Shown: positions 26,961 to 36,777 of the stretch, piece after piece
Position numbering within the stretch: position 1 is the first letter of the stretch
Layout of the letters: each line of letters opens with the position of its first letter
Source: Massilia atriviolacea
GTDB taxonomy: Bacteria; Pseudomonadota; Gammaproteobacteria; Burkholderiales; Burkholderiaceae_D
Assembly: GCF_003953935.1 (NCBI RefSeq)
Contig: NZ_RXLQ01000022.1
Coordinates: 1 to 64,000 of the forward strand
DNA length: 64,000 nt
Reading direction: 5' to 3'
Notes under the pieces: model-generated
The model's database searches: none
The model's input: only the letters and a program-made list of their open reading frames with translations
What the model was told of the DNA's origin: nothing
Made by a program: the position numbers and the translations under genes

Positions 26961-29900
26961 TTACGCGGCCTTGAAGTAAGGCCGCTCCGATGAAAACAGC
27001 AAGCGCTTGACCGAGGTGCGCCATTCGGCCGGCGCCTTGTTCCCCAGCAGGATCAGCGCCGTGCTCCATGCGTGCGCGCGTTCTTCGGGGTCGATGCCGG
27101 TGAGACGGCGGTCCGCCGCGCGCGGGTCCTTGCCGGCGGCGACACTGTCGAAGAAGGCCAGCATCTGTTCCTGTGTATGGCCCGCCGCTGCGCGCGCAGC
27201 CTCGCGGTACTGCCTGGTGTCATAGCCGTGCCGGGTCGCCAGCGCCAGCCCGGCCCAGATGGTGGCGCTGTCCAGGCCCTGCCCGAACGGCAGCGCCATG
27301 GCACGCTTGATCATGCCGGCGTCGGCCCCGTCCGACGCGGCCGCCAGGCGCAGGATGTGCGCCGCGCGCGCCGGATCGTCGGTCACCGCGTCGCTCGCTT
27401 CGTTCAGGCGCCCGGTCGCCAGCTTATGGTAGGCGCGCAGCGGCGAATCGGTCGGCAGCGGGCCGTTCTCGATTTCCAGCAGGCGGTTCAGACGGCGCGA
27501 TTTGCTGCCCAGCGTGGCCGTGTCGGCGCCCGGTTCGATCAGGCGCCGGATGCGCGCCAGGTTGACGGCCGCGTCGTCGGCATTCGCAGGCGAGCTGCGT
27601 ACCAGCAGCGCGAGCTCCGGCGCCGCGCCGCTGAAATCGCTGGCCTGCATCTTGTCGTATGCGCTCCAGCGCACCAGCCACATGTTGTCGGGCCAGTGCT
27701 CGCGCGCCTGCGCCATCTGGCGCTTGATGTCCGCGCTCTTGTCGCGGCAGCGCAGCGCCAGGTATTTGAGGTCGCCGTCCTCGGGGCGCGCGTCCGATTC
27801 CGCCGCCAGTTCGGCGCACAGGGCCGGCTTGCGTTCGGGGCTGGCCTCGCTCATCTCGATGCGGCGCAACAGCACGTCGCGCGGCGCGCGGCGCAGGCGC
27901 TCCTTGAACAGCGCGCCGAACTCCGGGAACTGGTGCGCGTAAGCGAGCCAGGTTTCGGCGTCGACCGAATCGAGGTCGTCGAAGCGCGCGTGCATCAGGC
28001 CCATGTTCTTGGCCTGGGCCTCGTCCTTGAGCAGCATGACCTGGGTTTGCGGGGCGGCGTCGCCCATGCCGTCAAGGACGCTGCGCGAACCGCCGCTGCC
28101 TTTGCCGGAGATCGACTCGGGCGGTTTGGCGAACAGGAAATCGACCCTGCTATCGCTCCAGCGCGGGGTACCCAGCACTTCTTCGGGTACCGCCCTGATG
28201 CTGCCGTAGACGGCCGTCCAGCGCACCAGCGGAGCGGCCGAGGCGACGTTGTAGACCGGGTGGCCGCCGCGCTTCGACTCGGCGTCGAAGGTTTCGATCG
28301 CCCGTCCGTCGCTGGTGGTGGTGACGATATGGTGCTTGCCCAGGGCGGGCACGCTGATCTCGGCATGCGCACGCGCCGGTACCACCTTCGAGCGGCTGTC
28401 GATGTTCACCGTGACATTGGTCCCGAGGCCGTTGTACACCATGATCACCGGGTCGCTGCCGTAGGCTGAAACGCCGCCTTTGGTAAACGAGCCGGCACTG
28501 AGCACGGCCACCACGATCGACGCCGCCACCAGCAGGCGCGCGGCGCCCGGCACCATGCCGTCGGCGCGCTGGAAGCGCGCCCACCAGCCAAGCTGCTGCT
28601 GGCGCTTGCGTTCGGCGCCGTCGAGCAGCAGCGGGTAGGACTCGGGCGCGCGCGACGGCGCCGGAGCGGCCACCATCGCTTCGCCGCCACGCGCGCAGCG
28701 CGCGATCATGGTTTCGGTCAGCAGCAATTCTTCGAGGGCATCCGCGCGCAGGCCATCGAGCCAGCTCGATGCGGCGTTGACCCAGCCATCCGAGTAGTGC
28801 ATGAAGTCGTTGATGGTCTCGGCATGGGGCGGCGTCATGGTGAATTTGCCGAGCGCCGTTTGCCAATCCGTGTCGATGCCGAGGCGCGCCGCCAGGCGCG
28901 GGTCGATGTGCACCTGCGCCGCTTCGCGGTAGATCCGGTCCATCACGCTATACAGCTCGGCGCCCTGCCCGACCACGCGGGCGACGCCGTCGGCCGTCAC
29001 GCGGTTCACGGCGGTAACCACCGCCGCCGCGTTGTGCATCATCCCCTGGGCGTCGTACAGGTCGGCCAGGCGGTGTTCGGCGTAGTGCACCAGCGCCAGC
29101 AGGCCGTCGAGATAAGCTTGCCAGCCGCTGCCCAGCTGGCGCGCCATGTCCTGGTGCCAGCTGCGGCAAAGCCGGTCGTGCCTGTGCAGGCGTTCCTCGA
29201 CCTCGTCGATCTCGGTGCGCACCCGCGCCAGCGCGGCGGGCAGCCGCTTCTTGCGGAATTCTTCGCCGCGCAGGCGCACCACGCCGCCGGGCGCGGTCAG
29301 GCGGCCGGCGATCAGGGCGTCGAGCTGATTGCGTTCGTCCTTGAGGGTGCGCAGCAGGTGCACGTCGTCCGTCAGCGTGGCCGGGTACAGGCTGGCCAGG
29401 CTGTCGGGCGAGGCGGCGTAATGGGCGTCGCGCAGTTGCGTCAGGTCCGATGCATGGCGCGTCAGCGCGCGGCTGAAGTAGATGCCGCAATAGCGGCGGC
29501 TGAACTGTTCGCGCTTGAACGGGCGCGCCAGGGTCTTGAGCGACTCTTCCAGGTCGACGAAGGTGGGCTTGTGGTCGCCCACCAGCAGGCTGCGCGTGAG
29601 CTGTTCGCGCAGCGCCGCTGGCTGCTCGAAGATCGACCAGGCACTGGCCGGGTCGATCGGCGCCTGCACGTAGATGCGCTTGGCGTTCGCCTCGCGTTCG
29701 TGATTGAGCGGGTGGGTCAGCCACATTTTGGACGGCTGCGCCAGTTCGGCCTTGAACACCCGGTGCGCGTGGCGCCCTTGCTCGGGCAGCGGCGGCACGT
29801 TGGCGTAGCTGCGGTCGTTGAGGATGTTACTCATGCGCTGCAGGATGTGGGACTGGACCGCGAAGGCGTCGCGCGTGGCGCGCCCGGCTGCGTATTCGCC

Positions 29901-30791
29901 CTGGACGAACGACAGCGCGCGGTCCCAGGCGTCGTCGGCCCCGCGCGTGCGGTGCAGCGCGTGGACCAGCGCATCGCTGCCGGTGAGCGAGACGGCCACC
30001 AGGTCGGCCTGCATTTCCATCTCGCGCGACAGCGCGCGCTGCATCAGCATCACGACCTGGAACACGGAGTCGAGCAGCGAACGGATCGACCAGATGATGA
30101 TCTGCAGGACGCCGACGGCGATGGTCAGGCGCAAGTCGATGCGGCCGATCCCGACCAGAAAATCGTCGAAGGCGTCGCGCCGCGTGACCATGTGGCCGAC
30201 GATCTGCTGGGCCACGTAAGCCCAGCGCCCGACCGCCATCGAGCGCTGCGCGAAGTGGCCGAATTCGTGCGCCAGCACGGCGCGCAGTTCGCCGCGCGAG
30301 AGGGTATTTACCAGCGGCAGGCCGATCAGGAGGTTTTTCTTGGACGGGAATATCAGGTTGAACAGCGACAGGTCGTAGAACACGGCGGCGTTGACGGTCG
30401 CCGACAGGAACACCCGGTGCGGACGCGGCGCGCCGGCGGCGTCGGCCAGCTCGAACAGGTAGGCGAACAGGCGCGGCTGGTCATGCGCGCTCACCTCGTG
30501 CAGGTCGTCGTACTTGGCGTTGCTGACCGAGAAAATCGCCTTGATCATCATGACCGCGATGAACAGCGAACAGATCGACATGACGTAGGCAAAAATGCCC
30601 AGGTCGCTGCCGGCGCCTTCGACGAACACCTGCCACGGGGTGTACAGGAACCAGCCGGCCAGGCCGCAATACAGCGCGACGAACAGCAGCAGGCCCGCGA
30701 CGGCGAGGCGCGCGCTGTTCTTGTAGGCGGCGCTCGGGGCGGTCAGGCGGGCCGTCAGCTCGGGCGACGGGGCATTGATCGGGGCGTTGAT
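26961..30791 (-). CDS. Very large M48-family membrane metalloprotease with C-terminal TPR-like region
   Basis: The protein has about 1,276 residues. The zinc motif HEFGH is in AVLAHEFGHFAQRSM, with the third ligand probably in EMEMQADLVAV. Membrane segments lie at the amino end, around the protease domain, and near the middle (RLLVAASIVVAVLSAGSF). The last 450 residues look like helical repeats. No ATG, GTG or TTG exists in frame between the upstream TGA and a GTG at 30629. Yet the 54 codons between encode a typical first membrane segment (LAVAGLLLFVALYCGLAGW). A GGAG six bases before an ATC codon at 30789-30791 suggests initiation there. M48 proteases are far shorter in most cases (300-500 residues). 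Confidence 0.8.
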   Translation of the reverse strand: MNAPINAPSPELTARLTAPSAAYKNSARLAVAGLLLFVALYCGLAGWFLYTPWQVFVEGAGSDLGIFAYVMSICSLFIAVMMIKAIFSVSNAKYDDLHEVSAHDQPRLFAYLFELADAAGAPRPHRVFLSATVNAAVFYDLSLFNLIFPSKKNLLIGLPLVNTLSRGELRAVLAHEFGHFAQRSMAVGRWAYVAQQIVGHMVTRRDAFDDFLVGIGRIDLRLTIAVGVLQIIIWSIRSLLDSVFQVVMLMQRALSREMEMQADLVAVSLTGSDALVHALHRTRGADDAWDRALSFVQGEYAAGRATRDAFAVQSHILQRMSNILNDRSYANVPPLPEQGRHAHRVFKAELAQPSKMWLTHPLNHEREANAKRIYVQAPIDPASAWSIFEQPAALREQLTRSLLVGDHKPTFVDLEESLKTLARPFKREQFSRRYCGIYFSRALTRHASDLTQLRDAHYAASPDSLASLYPATLTDDVHLLRTLKDERNQLDALIAGRLTAPGGVVRLRGEEFRKKRLPAALARVRTEIDEVEERLHRHDRLCRSWHQDMARQLGSGWQAYLDGLLALVHYAEHRLADLYDAQGMMHNAAAVVTAVNRVTADGVARVVGQGAELYSVMDRIYREAAQVHIDPRLAARLGIDTDWQTALGKFTMTPPHAETINDFMHYSDGWVNAASSWLDGLRADALEELLLTETMIARCARGGEAMVAAPAPSRAPESYPLLLDGAERKRQQQLGWWARFQRADGMVPGAARLLVAASIVVAVLSAGSFTKGGVSAYGSDPVIMVYNGLGTNVTVNIDSRSKVVPARAHAEISVPALGKHHIVTTTSDGRAIETFDAESKRGGHPVYNVASAAPLVRWTAVYGSIRAVPEEVLGTPRWSDSRVDFLFAKPPESISGKGSGGSRSVLDGMGDAAPQTQVMLLKDEAQAKNMGLMHARFDDLDSVDAETWLAYAHQFPEFGALFKERLRRAPRDVLLRRIEMSEASPERKPALCAELAAESDARPEDGDLKYLALRCRDKSADIKRQMAQAREHWPDNMWLVRWSAYDKMQASDFSGAAPELALLVRSSPANADDAAVNLARIRRLIEPGADTATLGSKSRRLNRLLEIENGPLPTDSPLRAYHKLATGRLNEASDAVTDDPARAAHILRLAAASDGADAGMIKRAMALPFGQGLDSATIWAGLALATRHGYDTRQYREAARAAAGHTQEQMLAFFDSVAAGKDPRAADRRLTGIDPEERAHAWSTALILLGNKAPAEWRTSVKRLLFSSERPYFKAA

Positions 30792-30981
30792 GACGTTCTC
30801 CAGGGAAAAGAATGGTGTAAATATGAAAAACGTTCAATTTTAAAGGAGAAACTCAGGCTGGATTTACTTAAGCGCAATTTATATGCACATAAAGCAACAC
30901 AAAGCGTGCACAGCTGTGGCGCTTTCTTTGTTAATCTGGCCATATTGCCGGCAAGCGCCGGCGTTCAGAGGAAAACACGCG

Positions 30982-31377
30982 ATGACGACCGAATTGATGA
31001 TCCTGGGCTGGACCCTGGTGCTGGCGCTGGTGCAGATCATGGCGCCCAGCGCCTTGCGCAACAAGGAAACGGGAATCGACTACAACATGAGCGCGCGCGA
31101 CACGCCGGCGCCTCCGCCGGGGGTGGTGACGGCGCGCCTGCAACGGGCGCAGGCCAATCTGTTCGAGACCTTGCCGCTGTTCGCGGCGGCGGTGCTGATC
31201 GCCCACGTGGGCGGACGCGAGGGCGACCTGACCTTGTGGGGCGCGTGGACTTACCTGATCGCGCGCGTGGTGTACGTGCCGCTGTACGCGGCCGGCGTTC
31301 CGCTGGTGCGTTCGCTCGCGTGGACGGTGTCGATGGCGGGTCTGGGGATGGTGCTGGCGGCGATTCTGCTGCCCTAA
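30982..31377 (+). CDS. MAPEG-family membrane protein
   Basis: The protein has 131 residues with four membrane segments. The MAPEG signature is visible in RLQRAQANLFETLPLFAAAV, and the later YLIARVVYVPLY segment is typical. Eukaryotic members handle eicosanoids and glutathione; bacterial roles are unclear. The ATG at 30982 was chosen for its AGAGGA site; a longer frame upstream is A+T-rich and not protein-like. Confidence 0.9.
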   Translation: MTTELMILGWTLVLALVQIMAPSALRNKETGIDYNMSARDTPAPPPGVVTARLQRAQANLFETLPLFAAAVLIAHVGGREGDLTLWGAWTYLIARVVYVPLYAAGVPLVRSLAWTVSMAGLGMVLAAILLP

Positions 31378-31392
31378 AGTGCCGGCGCCGGA

Positions 31393-31827
31393 TTACGGCA
31401 GGTCCATCGTGTACTCAAGTTCGTAGTAGTGGGTGTTGTCGATCATGTCGAGCTTGAATTTGCCCTGGATGCCGGCCAGTCCCTCCGTCCCGGACCCCGG
31501 CACGATGCTGATCGACAGATGGCTGGCGCCCGCATGCATGGTGCCCGCGTGCTGCAGCGCGAAACTGCCGCTCATGCCGTCCAGGGTCCCGGTCACGTGT
31601 TCGATGGCCACGTAGCCGGCCGATCCGGCGGCGGGATTGCCGGCCGAGAGCATCTCGCCCTGGCCGATGCCGATCAAGTCGCCGCTGTAGTATTTATCGA
31701 TCAGCATGCGTCCGAGCGAGACGCGGCCGGCGCCCTCCCCGGCCGGCGGCGCCTGCATGGTGATCTCGAAAGTGCCTTTGGCGGTGATGAACATGGTGGT
31801 CTGCCCGGTCGATGACGATGTCGCCAT
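31393..31827 (-). CDS. DUF3224-family protein
   Basis: The protein has 144 residues and is a single beta-rich domain. The family pattern is visible in KGTFEITMQAPP, LIGIGQGEML, GYVAIEHVTGTLDG, GSFALQHAG and a final YYELEYTMDL strand. The function of the family is unknown. The ATG at 31825-31827 gives the usual length. It converges with the MAPEG gene (16 bases between) and lies 64 bases downstream of no other gene on its strand except the oxidoreductase further upstream, from which it is separated by opposite stop positions. Confidence 0.75.
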   Translation of the reverse strand: MATSSSTGQTTMFITAKGTFEITMQAPPAGEGAGRVSLGRMLIDKYYSGDLIGIGQGEMLSAGNPAAGSAGYVAIEHVTGTLDGMSGSFALQHAGTMHAGASHLSISIVPGSGTEGLAGIQGKFKLDMIDNTHYYELEYTMDLP

Positions 31828-31891
31828 GATAACCCGGCCATGAAAAAAATGGCCCGCTGGAGGGCGGGCCATCGATCGTGCTTCAAGCGCT

Positions 31892-34800
31892 CTACGCGAC
31901 CCGGTGGATCTGGATCACGCCGTCCGGCGAGGCCGGCTTGCCGAAGGCCGCCAGCAGCGCCGCTTCCTTCTCCTTGGCCGCCTTCAGGTGGCGCTCCTTC
32001 ACATGCCCGTAGCCGCGAATGTCTTCAGGGATGCTGGCAATGGCCACCGCCTGCGGCAAGGTCTCGGCGTTCAGCTTCGACAGCAGGCCGCCGACCGTGT
32101 TGCGGTACTCGCCGATCAGCGCGCGTTCCATCTTGCGCTCCGCAGTGTAGCCGAAGATGTCGAACGCGCCGCCACGCAGGCCCTTCATCCTGGCCATCAG
32201 GCCGAAGGCCTTCATCATCCACGGACCGAATTCCTGCTTGATCAGGTGGCCGTTGGCGTCGTGCTTGGCGAACAGCGGCGGCGCCAGGTGGAACTTGAGC
32301 TTGATGTCGCCCTCGAACATGCCCGCGATCTTTTCCTGGAAGGCGCCGTTGGTGTACAGGCGCGCGACTTCATACTCGTCCTTGTACGCCATCAGCTTGT
32401 AGTAGTAGCGCGCCACCGCTTCGCTCAGGCGCGTCCCCTTGCCCAGCTTCGCTTCCTCGGCGCGCACCTGGTCCACAAAACTCTTGTACTGGTTGGCGTA
32501 GGCCGCATCCTGGTAAGCGGTGAGCAGTTCCACGCGCTTGTTGACGATTTCGTCCAGGCTTTGCGTGCGCTTGAATTCGATCACCTTGGCCGGGGTGGTC
32601 ATCTTCACCAGCGACTGCAGATCGTGCGCCGCCGTGCGGCCCCAGGTAAAGGCGCTCTTGTTGAAAGCGACCGACACGTTGTTCAGTTCGATCGCCTTCA
32701 TGATCGACGCTTCGCTCAAAGGCACCTGGCCTTTTTGCCACGCGTAGCCGAGCATGAACATATTGGTGGCGATCGAGTCGCCCATCAGCGCGGTGGCGAT
32801 CTGGCCGGCGTCGACAAAGTCCACGCGCTCGGCGCCGCAGGCCTTGACGATCTCGGACTGCGACGACGCGCCCGGGAACTGCCAGTCCGGGTTCTTCACG
32901 AACGCCGCCGTCGACGAGCCGGTCGAGTTGATGGCCGCGTAGGTGCGCCCTTCGCCCATGCGCGACAGGGCGTCGCGGCTGGCCGTGACGATCAGGTCGC
33001 AGCCGATCACCAGGTCGGCGCTGCCGGTACCCACGCGGGTCGAATGCAAATCGGCCTGCTTGTCGGCCAGGCGCACGTGCGACATCACCGGGCCGCCCTT
33101 CTGGGCCAGTCCGCTCATGTCGAGCACGATCGCGCCCTTGCCTTCGACGTGGGCCGCCATCGCCAGGATCTGGCCGACGGTGACCACGCCGGTGCCGCCG
33201 ATCCCGGTAATCAGGATGCCGTACGGCGCGGCCGTGCCCTTGAGCACAGGCGTCGGCAGCTGCGGCGGGGCCGCGTCGCCGGTGGCGGCTTTCTTCGGCT
33301 TCCTGAGCGCGCCGCCTTCGACCGTGACGAAACTCGGGCAGAAGCCGGTCACGCACGAGAAGTCCTTGTTACAGGACGACTGGTTGATCTGGCGCTTGCG
33401 GCCCAGTTCGGTTTCCAGCGGTTCGACCGACAGGCAGTTCGACTGCACCGAGCAGTCGCCGCAGCCTTCGCACACGGCCTCGTTGATGACGGCGCGCTTG
33501 GCCGGATCGGGGTATTCCTTGCGCTTCCGGCGGCGCCGCTTTTCGGACGCGCAGGTCTGGTCGTAGATCATGGCCGACACGCCCGGCTTGTCGCGCAGTT
33601 CGCGCTGCACGTCCATCAATTCACTGCGGTGGCGCACGGTCACGCCCTCGGCCCACTTGTAGTCGGCCGGGTATTTTTCGGGTTCGTCGGTGACCACGAT
33701 GATCGGCGTCACGCCTTCGGCCGCGATCTGGCGGCTGATCATGCCCGGGTCGAGCGGACCGTCGAATTCCTGGCCGCCGGTCATCGCCACCGCGTCGTTG
33801 AACAGGATCTTGTAGGTGATGTTGACCTTGGCCGACACCGCCGCGCGGATCGCCAGGATCCCCGAGTGGAAGTAAGTGCCGTCGCCCAGGTTGGTGAACA
33901 CGTGCTTTTCGTTGGTGAACGGCGCCTGGCCGACCCAGGTCACGCCTTCGGCGCCCATGTGGGTGAAGGTCGAGGTTTCGCGGTCCATCCACAGCACCAT
34001 GTAGTGGCAGCCGATGCCGGCCAGCGCGCGCGAGCCTTCCGGCACCTTGGTCGAGGAATTGTGCGGGCAGCCGGAGCAGAAGTACGGGGTGCGGTCGGTG
34101 GCCGGATTGGGCTTCAGGCCGGCGCTCTTGAGCACCAGTTCCTTCGCTTCCAGGTAGGCGATGCGCTCCTTGACGCGCTGCTCGACCGGATGGCCGGCGC
34201 AGTAGTGCGAGATGCGGCTGGCGATCGCGCGCGCGATCTGGGCCGGATTGAGCTCGTAGGTGGCCGGCAGCAGCCAGTCGCCGTGGCCGGTGCCGCCCTT
34301 GTTCGACCATTCGCCGGTGTCGTCGAATTTGCCGACCACGCGCGGACGCTGGCCGTCCGGCAGGTTGTACAGTTCTTCCTTGAGCGCGTATTCGAGGATC
34401 TGGCGCTTCTCTTCGACCACCAGGATTTCGTCCAGGCCCTTGGCGAATTCGTGCACGCCTTCCGCTTCGAGCGGCCAGGTCATGCCGATCTTGTACAGGC
34501 GGATGCCGATGTCGGCGGCGGCCTGCTCGTCGATGCCCAGGTCGGCCAGCGCCTGGCGCGTGTCCAGATACGATTTGCCGGCGGTGATGATGCCGATCTT
34601 CGGCTTCGGGCTGTCCCAGATGATCTTGTTGAGCTTGTTGGCGCGCGCGTACGCCAGCGCCGCGTACCACTTGAAGCTGTTCATCCGCACTTCCATATCG
34701 AGCACGGTGTCGGGCCAGCGGATATTCAGGCCGCCTTCGGGCAGCACGAAGTCGGTCGGCATCTCGATCTGCACGCGGTCCGGGTCGAAGTCGACCACGG

Positions 34801-35464
34801 CGCCCGATTCGATGATGTCGGTCACGCACTTCATCGACACCCACAGGCCGGTGTAGCGGCTCATGGCCCAGGCGTGCAGGCCGTAGTCGATGTATTCCTG
34901 CACCGAGGCCGGGTACAGCACCGGAATGCCGCAGGCGTTCAGGATGTGGTCGGACTGGTGCGCGGTGGACGAGGACTTGGCCGCGTGGTCGTCGCCGGCC
35001 AGGACCAGCACGCCGCCATGCTTTGCGCTGCCGGCATTGTTGGCGTGCTTGAAGACGTCGCCGCAGCGGTCCACGCCGGGGCCTTTGCCGTACCACATCG
35101 AGAACACGCCGTCGTACTTGGCGTCCTTGAACAGGTTCGTTTGCTGGGTGCCCCAGACGGCGGTGGCGGCCAGGTCTTCGTTCATCCCGGGATGGAACTT
35201 GACGTGGTGGGCGTCGAGGTGCTTCTTGGCCTTCATCGCGGTCATGTCGACCGAAGTCACCGGCGAGCCGCGGTAGCCGGTGATGTAGCCGGCGGTGTTC
35301 AGCCCGGCCTTGAGGTCGCGTTCGCGCTGCATCATCGGCAGGCGGATCAGCGCCTGGGTGCCGGTCATGAAGGCGCGGCCGCGCTCCAGCGTCCATTTGT
35401 CGTCGAGCGAAATCTCGTGCGACGGCTCGGCATCGAGGTGAGCCCGGTCTAGTGGTGCGTTCAT
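31892..35464 (-). CDS. Indolepyruvate ferredoxin oxidoreductase, fused alpha-beta form
   Basis: The protein has 1,190 residues, the size of the fused IorA-IorB enzymes. Thiamine-diphosphate-dependent domains fill the first 600 residues (TGYRGSPVTS, GDGTYFHSGI). Then comes a ferredoxin-like cysteine cluster, CEGCGDCSVQSNC with a later CNKDFSCVTGFC. The gamma-type domain follows, with GITGIGGTGVVTVGQ-like sequence. The enzyme oxidatively decarboxylates aryl pyruvates to acyl-CoA. It lies 66 bases after hppD and is divergent with it from an Lrp-type regulator, which fits aromatic amino acid breakdown. Confidence 0.95.
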   Translation of the reverse strand: MNAPLDRAHLDAEPSHEISLDDKWTLERGRAFMTGTQALIRLPMMQRERDLKAGLNTAGYITGYRGSPVTSVDMTAMKAKKHLDAHHVKFHPGMNEDLAATAVWGTQQTNLFKDAKYDGVFSMWYGKGPGVDRCGDVFKHANNAGSAKHGGVLVLAGDDHAAKSSSTAHQSDHILNACGIPVLYPASVQEYIDYGLHAWAMSRYTGLWVSMKCVTDIIESGAVVDFDPDRVQIEMPTDFVLPEGGLNIRWPDTVLDMEVRMNSFKWYAALAYARANKLNKIIWDSPKPKIGIITAGKSYLDTRQALADLGIDEQAAADIGIRLYKIGMTWPLEAEGVHEFAKGLDEILVVEEKRQILEYALKEELYNLPDGQRPRVVGKFDDTGEWSNKGGTGHGDWLLPATYELNPAQIARAIASRISHYCAGHPVEQRVKERIAYLEAKELVLKSAGLKPNPATDRTPYFCSGCPHNSSTKVPEGSRALAGIGCHYMVLWMDRETSTFTHMGAEGVTWVGQAPFTNEKHVFTNLGDGTYFHSGILAIRAAVSAKVNITYKILFNDAVAMTGGQEFDGPLDPGMISRQIAAEGVTPIIVVTDEPEKYPADYKWAEGVTVRHRSELMDVQRELRDKPGVSAMIYDQTCASEKRRRRKRKEYPDPAKRAVINEAVCEGCGDCSVQSNCLSVEPLETELGRKRQINQSSCNKDFSCVTGFCPSFVTVEGGALRKPKKAATGDAAPPQLPTPVLKGTAAPYGILITGIGGTGVVTVGQILAMAAHVEGKGAIVLDMSGLAQKGGPVMSHVRLADKQADLHSTRVGTGSADLVIGCDLIVTASRDALSRMGEGRTYAAINSTGSSTAAFVKNPDWQFPGASSQSEIVKACGAERVDFVDAGQIATALMGDSIATNMFMLGYAWQKGQVPLSEASIMKAIELNNVSVAFNKSAFTWGRTAAHDLQSLVKMTTPAKVIEFKRTQSLDEIVNKRVELLTAYQDAAYANQYKSFVDQVRAEEAKLGKGTRLSEAVARYYYKLMAYKDEYEVARLYTNGAFQEKIAGMFEGDIKLKFHLAPPLFAKHDANGHLIKQEFGPWMMKAFGLMARMKGLRGGAFDIFGYTAERKMERALIGEYRNTVGGLLSKLNAETLPQAVAIASIPEDIRGYGHVKERHLKAAKEKEAALLAAFGKPASPDGVIQIHRVA

Positions 35465-35530
35465 TGTCTTTGTCTCCGTTATTCTCGTGCGGCGGGCCGG
35501 TGCGGCGCCTTGTGGACGCCGCCCGGGCCT

Positions 35531-36652
35531 TTACGCCGTGGTGGTGTCCTGTAGGACGCCGCGCTTGATCTGGTCGAGTTCGATCGACTCGAACAGCGCG
35601 CGGAAATTGCCTTCGCCGAAACCCTGGTCGCCCTTGCGCTGGATGATTTCGAAGAAGATCGGGCCGATCACGGTCTGCGTGAAGATCTGCAGCAGCAGTT
35701 CGCGCTCGTTCTCGTTGCTGTGGCCATCGATGAGGATGCGCAGGCGGCGCAGTTCGTCGAGGTTCTCGCCGTGGCCCGGCAGGCGGCGGTTGATCAGCTC
35801 ATAGTAGGTTTCGATCGTGTCCTGGAACACGATGCCGGTGTCGCGCATGCCCTGGATCGACTGGTAGATATTGTCGGTGCCGAGCGCGATATGCTGGATG
35901 CCTTCGCCGTGGTAGGCGTCGAGGTATTCGGCGATCTGCGATTTGTCGTCCGACGATTCGTTGATCGGAATGCGGATCTTGCCGCACGGGGAAGTCATCG
36001 CCTTCGACTTCAGGCCGGTCAATTTGCCTTCGATGTCGAAGTAGCGCACTTCGCGGAAGTTGAACAGGTTCTCGTAGAACTCGGCCCATTCCTTCATGCG
36101 GCCGCGGTGCACGTTATGGGTCAGGTGATCGATGTAGGTCAGGCCGTTGCCGACCGGGTTGGCCACGGCGCCCGGGATGGCGACGAAGTCGACGTCGTAG
36201 ATGCTGATGTCGCCGATGGTGCCCGGCGCCGAACCGGCGTTGGCGCCCTTGCCGCGCCAGCGGTCCACAAAATACAGGAGCGAGTCGCCCACGCCCTTGA
36301 TGGCCGGGATGTTCAGTTCCATCGGACCGGTCTTGTTGTCGAAGCCCCAGGCGCCCAGTTCGAGCGCGCGGCGGTAAGCCATGGCGGCGTCGTCCACGCG
36401 GATCGCGATGGCGCACACGGACGGGCCGTGGCTGCGCGCGAAACGCTGGGCGAAGGAGTCTTTTTCGGCGTTGATGATGAAGTTGATGTCGCCCTGACGG
36501 TACAAGGTCACGTCCTTGTGGCGGTGGCGTGCGATGGCGGTGAAGCCCATCTGCTCGAACAGCGCGCCGAGCGCTTTCGGATCCGGGGCCGCGTACTCGA
36601 CGAATTCGAATCCATCGGTCCCCATCGGGTTTTCCCAAGGCGTAAATTGCAT
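35531..36652 (-). CDS. hppD: 4-hydroxyphenylpyruvate dioxygenase
   Basis: The protein has 373 residues of the vicinal-oxygen-chelate type. The iron ligands are H176 in YIDHLTHNV, H254 in IQHIALGTD and E335 in PIFFEIIQRKG. The carboxyl FGEGNFRALFESIE pattern is typical. It converts 4-hydroxyphenylpyruvate from tyrosine to homogentisate. The ATG at 36650-36652 follows AGGAG. It is the first gene of the aromatic operon. Confidence 0.97.
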   Translation of the reverse strand: MQFTPWENPMGTDGFEFVEYAAPDPKALGALFEQMGFTAIARHRHKDVTLYRQGDINFIINAEKDSFAQRFARSHGPSVCAIAIRVDDAAMAYRRALELGAWGFDNKTGPMELNIPAIKGVGDSLLYFVDRWRGKGANAGSAPGTIGDISIYDVDFVAIPGAVANPVGNGLTYIDHLTHNVHRGRMKEWAEFYENLFNFREVRYFDIEGKLTGLKSKAMTSPCGKIRIPINESSDDKSQIAEYLDAYHGEGIQHIALGTDNIYQSIQGMRDTGIVFQDTIETYYELINRRLPGHGENLDELRRLRILIDGHSNENERELLLQIFTQTVIGPIFFEIIQRKGDQGFGEGNFRALFESIELDQIKRGVLQDTTTA

Positions 36653-36738
36653 GACAGTCTCCTATTTTAATAGGGCACAGTATAGTCCCGCGACACCGGC
36701 ATTAAATTTCAAACACTGTCCAAGGGGCGGCAATTTGA

Positions 36739-36751
36739 GCAATAATATTGC
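36739..36751. promoter_or_regulatory. Candidate operator of the Lrp/AsnC regulator
   Basis: GCAATAATATTGC is a 13-base palindrome (five-base arms, three-base centre) in the 125-base gap between hppD and the divergent regulator gene, about 27 bases before the latter's start. Lrp/AsnC proteins bind such A+T-rich palindromes and usually repress their own gene. Support is by position only. Confidence 0.4.
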
Positions 36752-36777
36752 GTGGGAATGCGGCTTTCGGAGGAAAT

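Noticed and set aside
28797-31457. Long plus-strand open frame opposite the M48 protease
   Set aside because: Composition is that of an antisense shadow, and it runs through the MAPEG gene in another frame.
31904-35452. Plus-strand open frame of more than 1,100 codons opposite the indolepyruvate oxidoreductase
   Set aside because: It mirrors the real gene in a GC-rich genome. It has no recognisable motif, while the minus strand has clear iron-sulfur and thiamine motifs.
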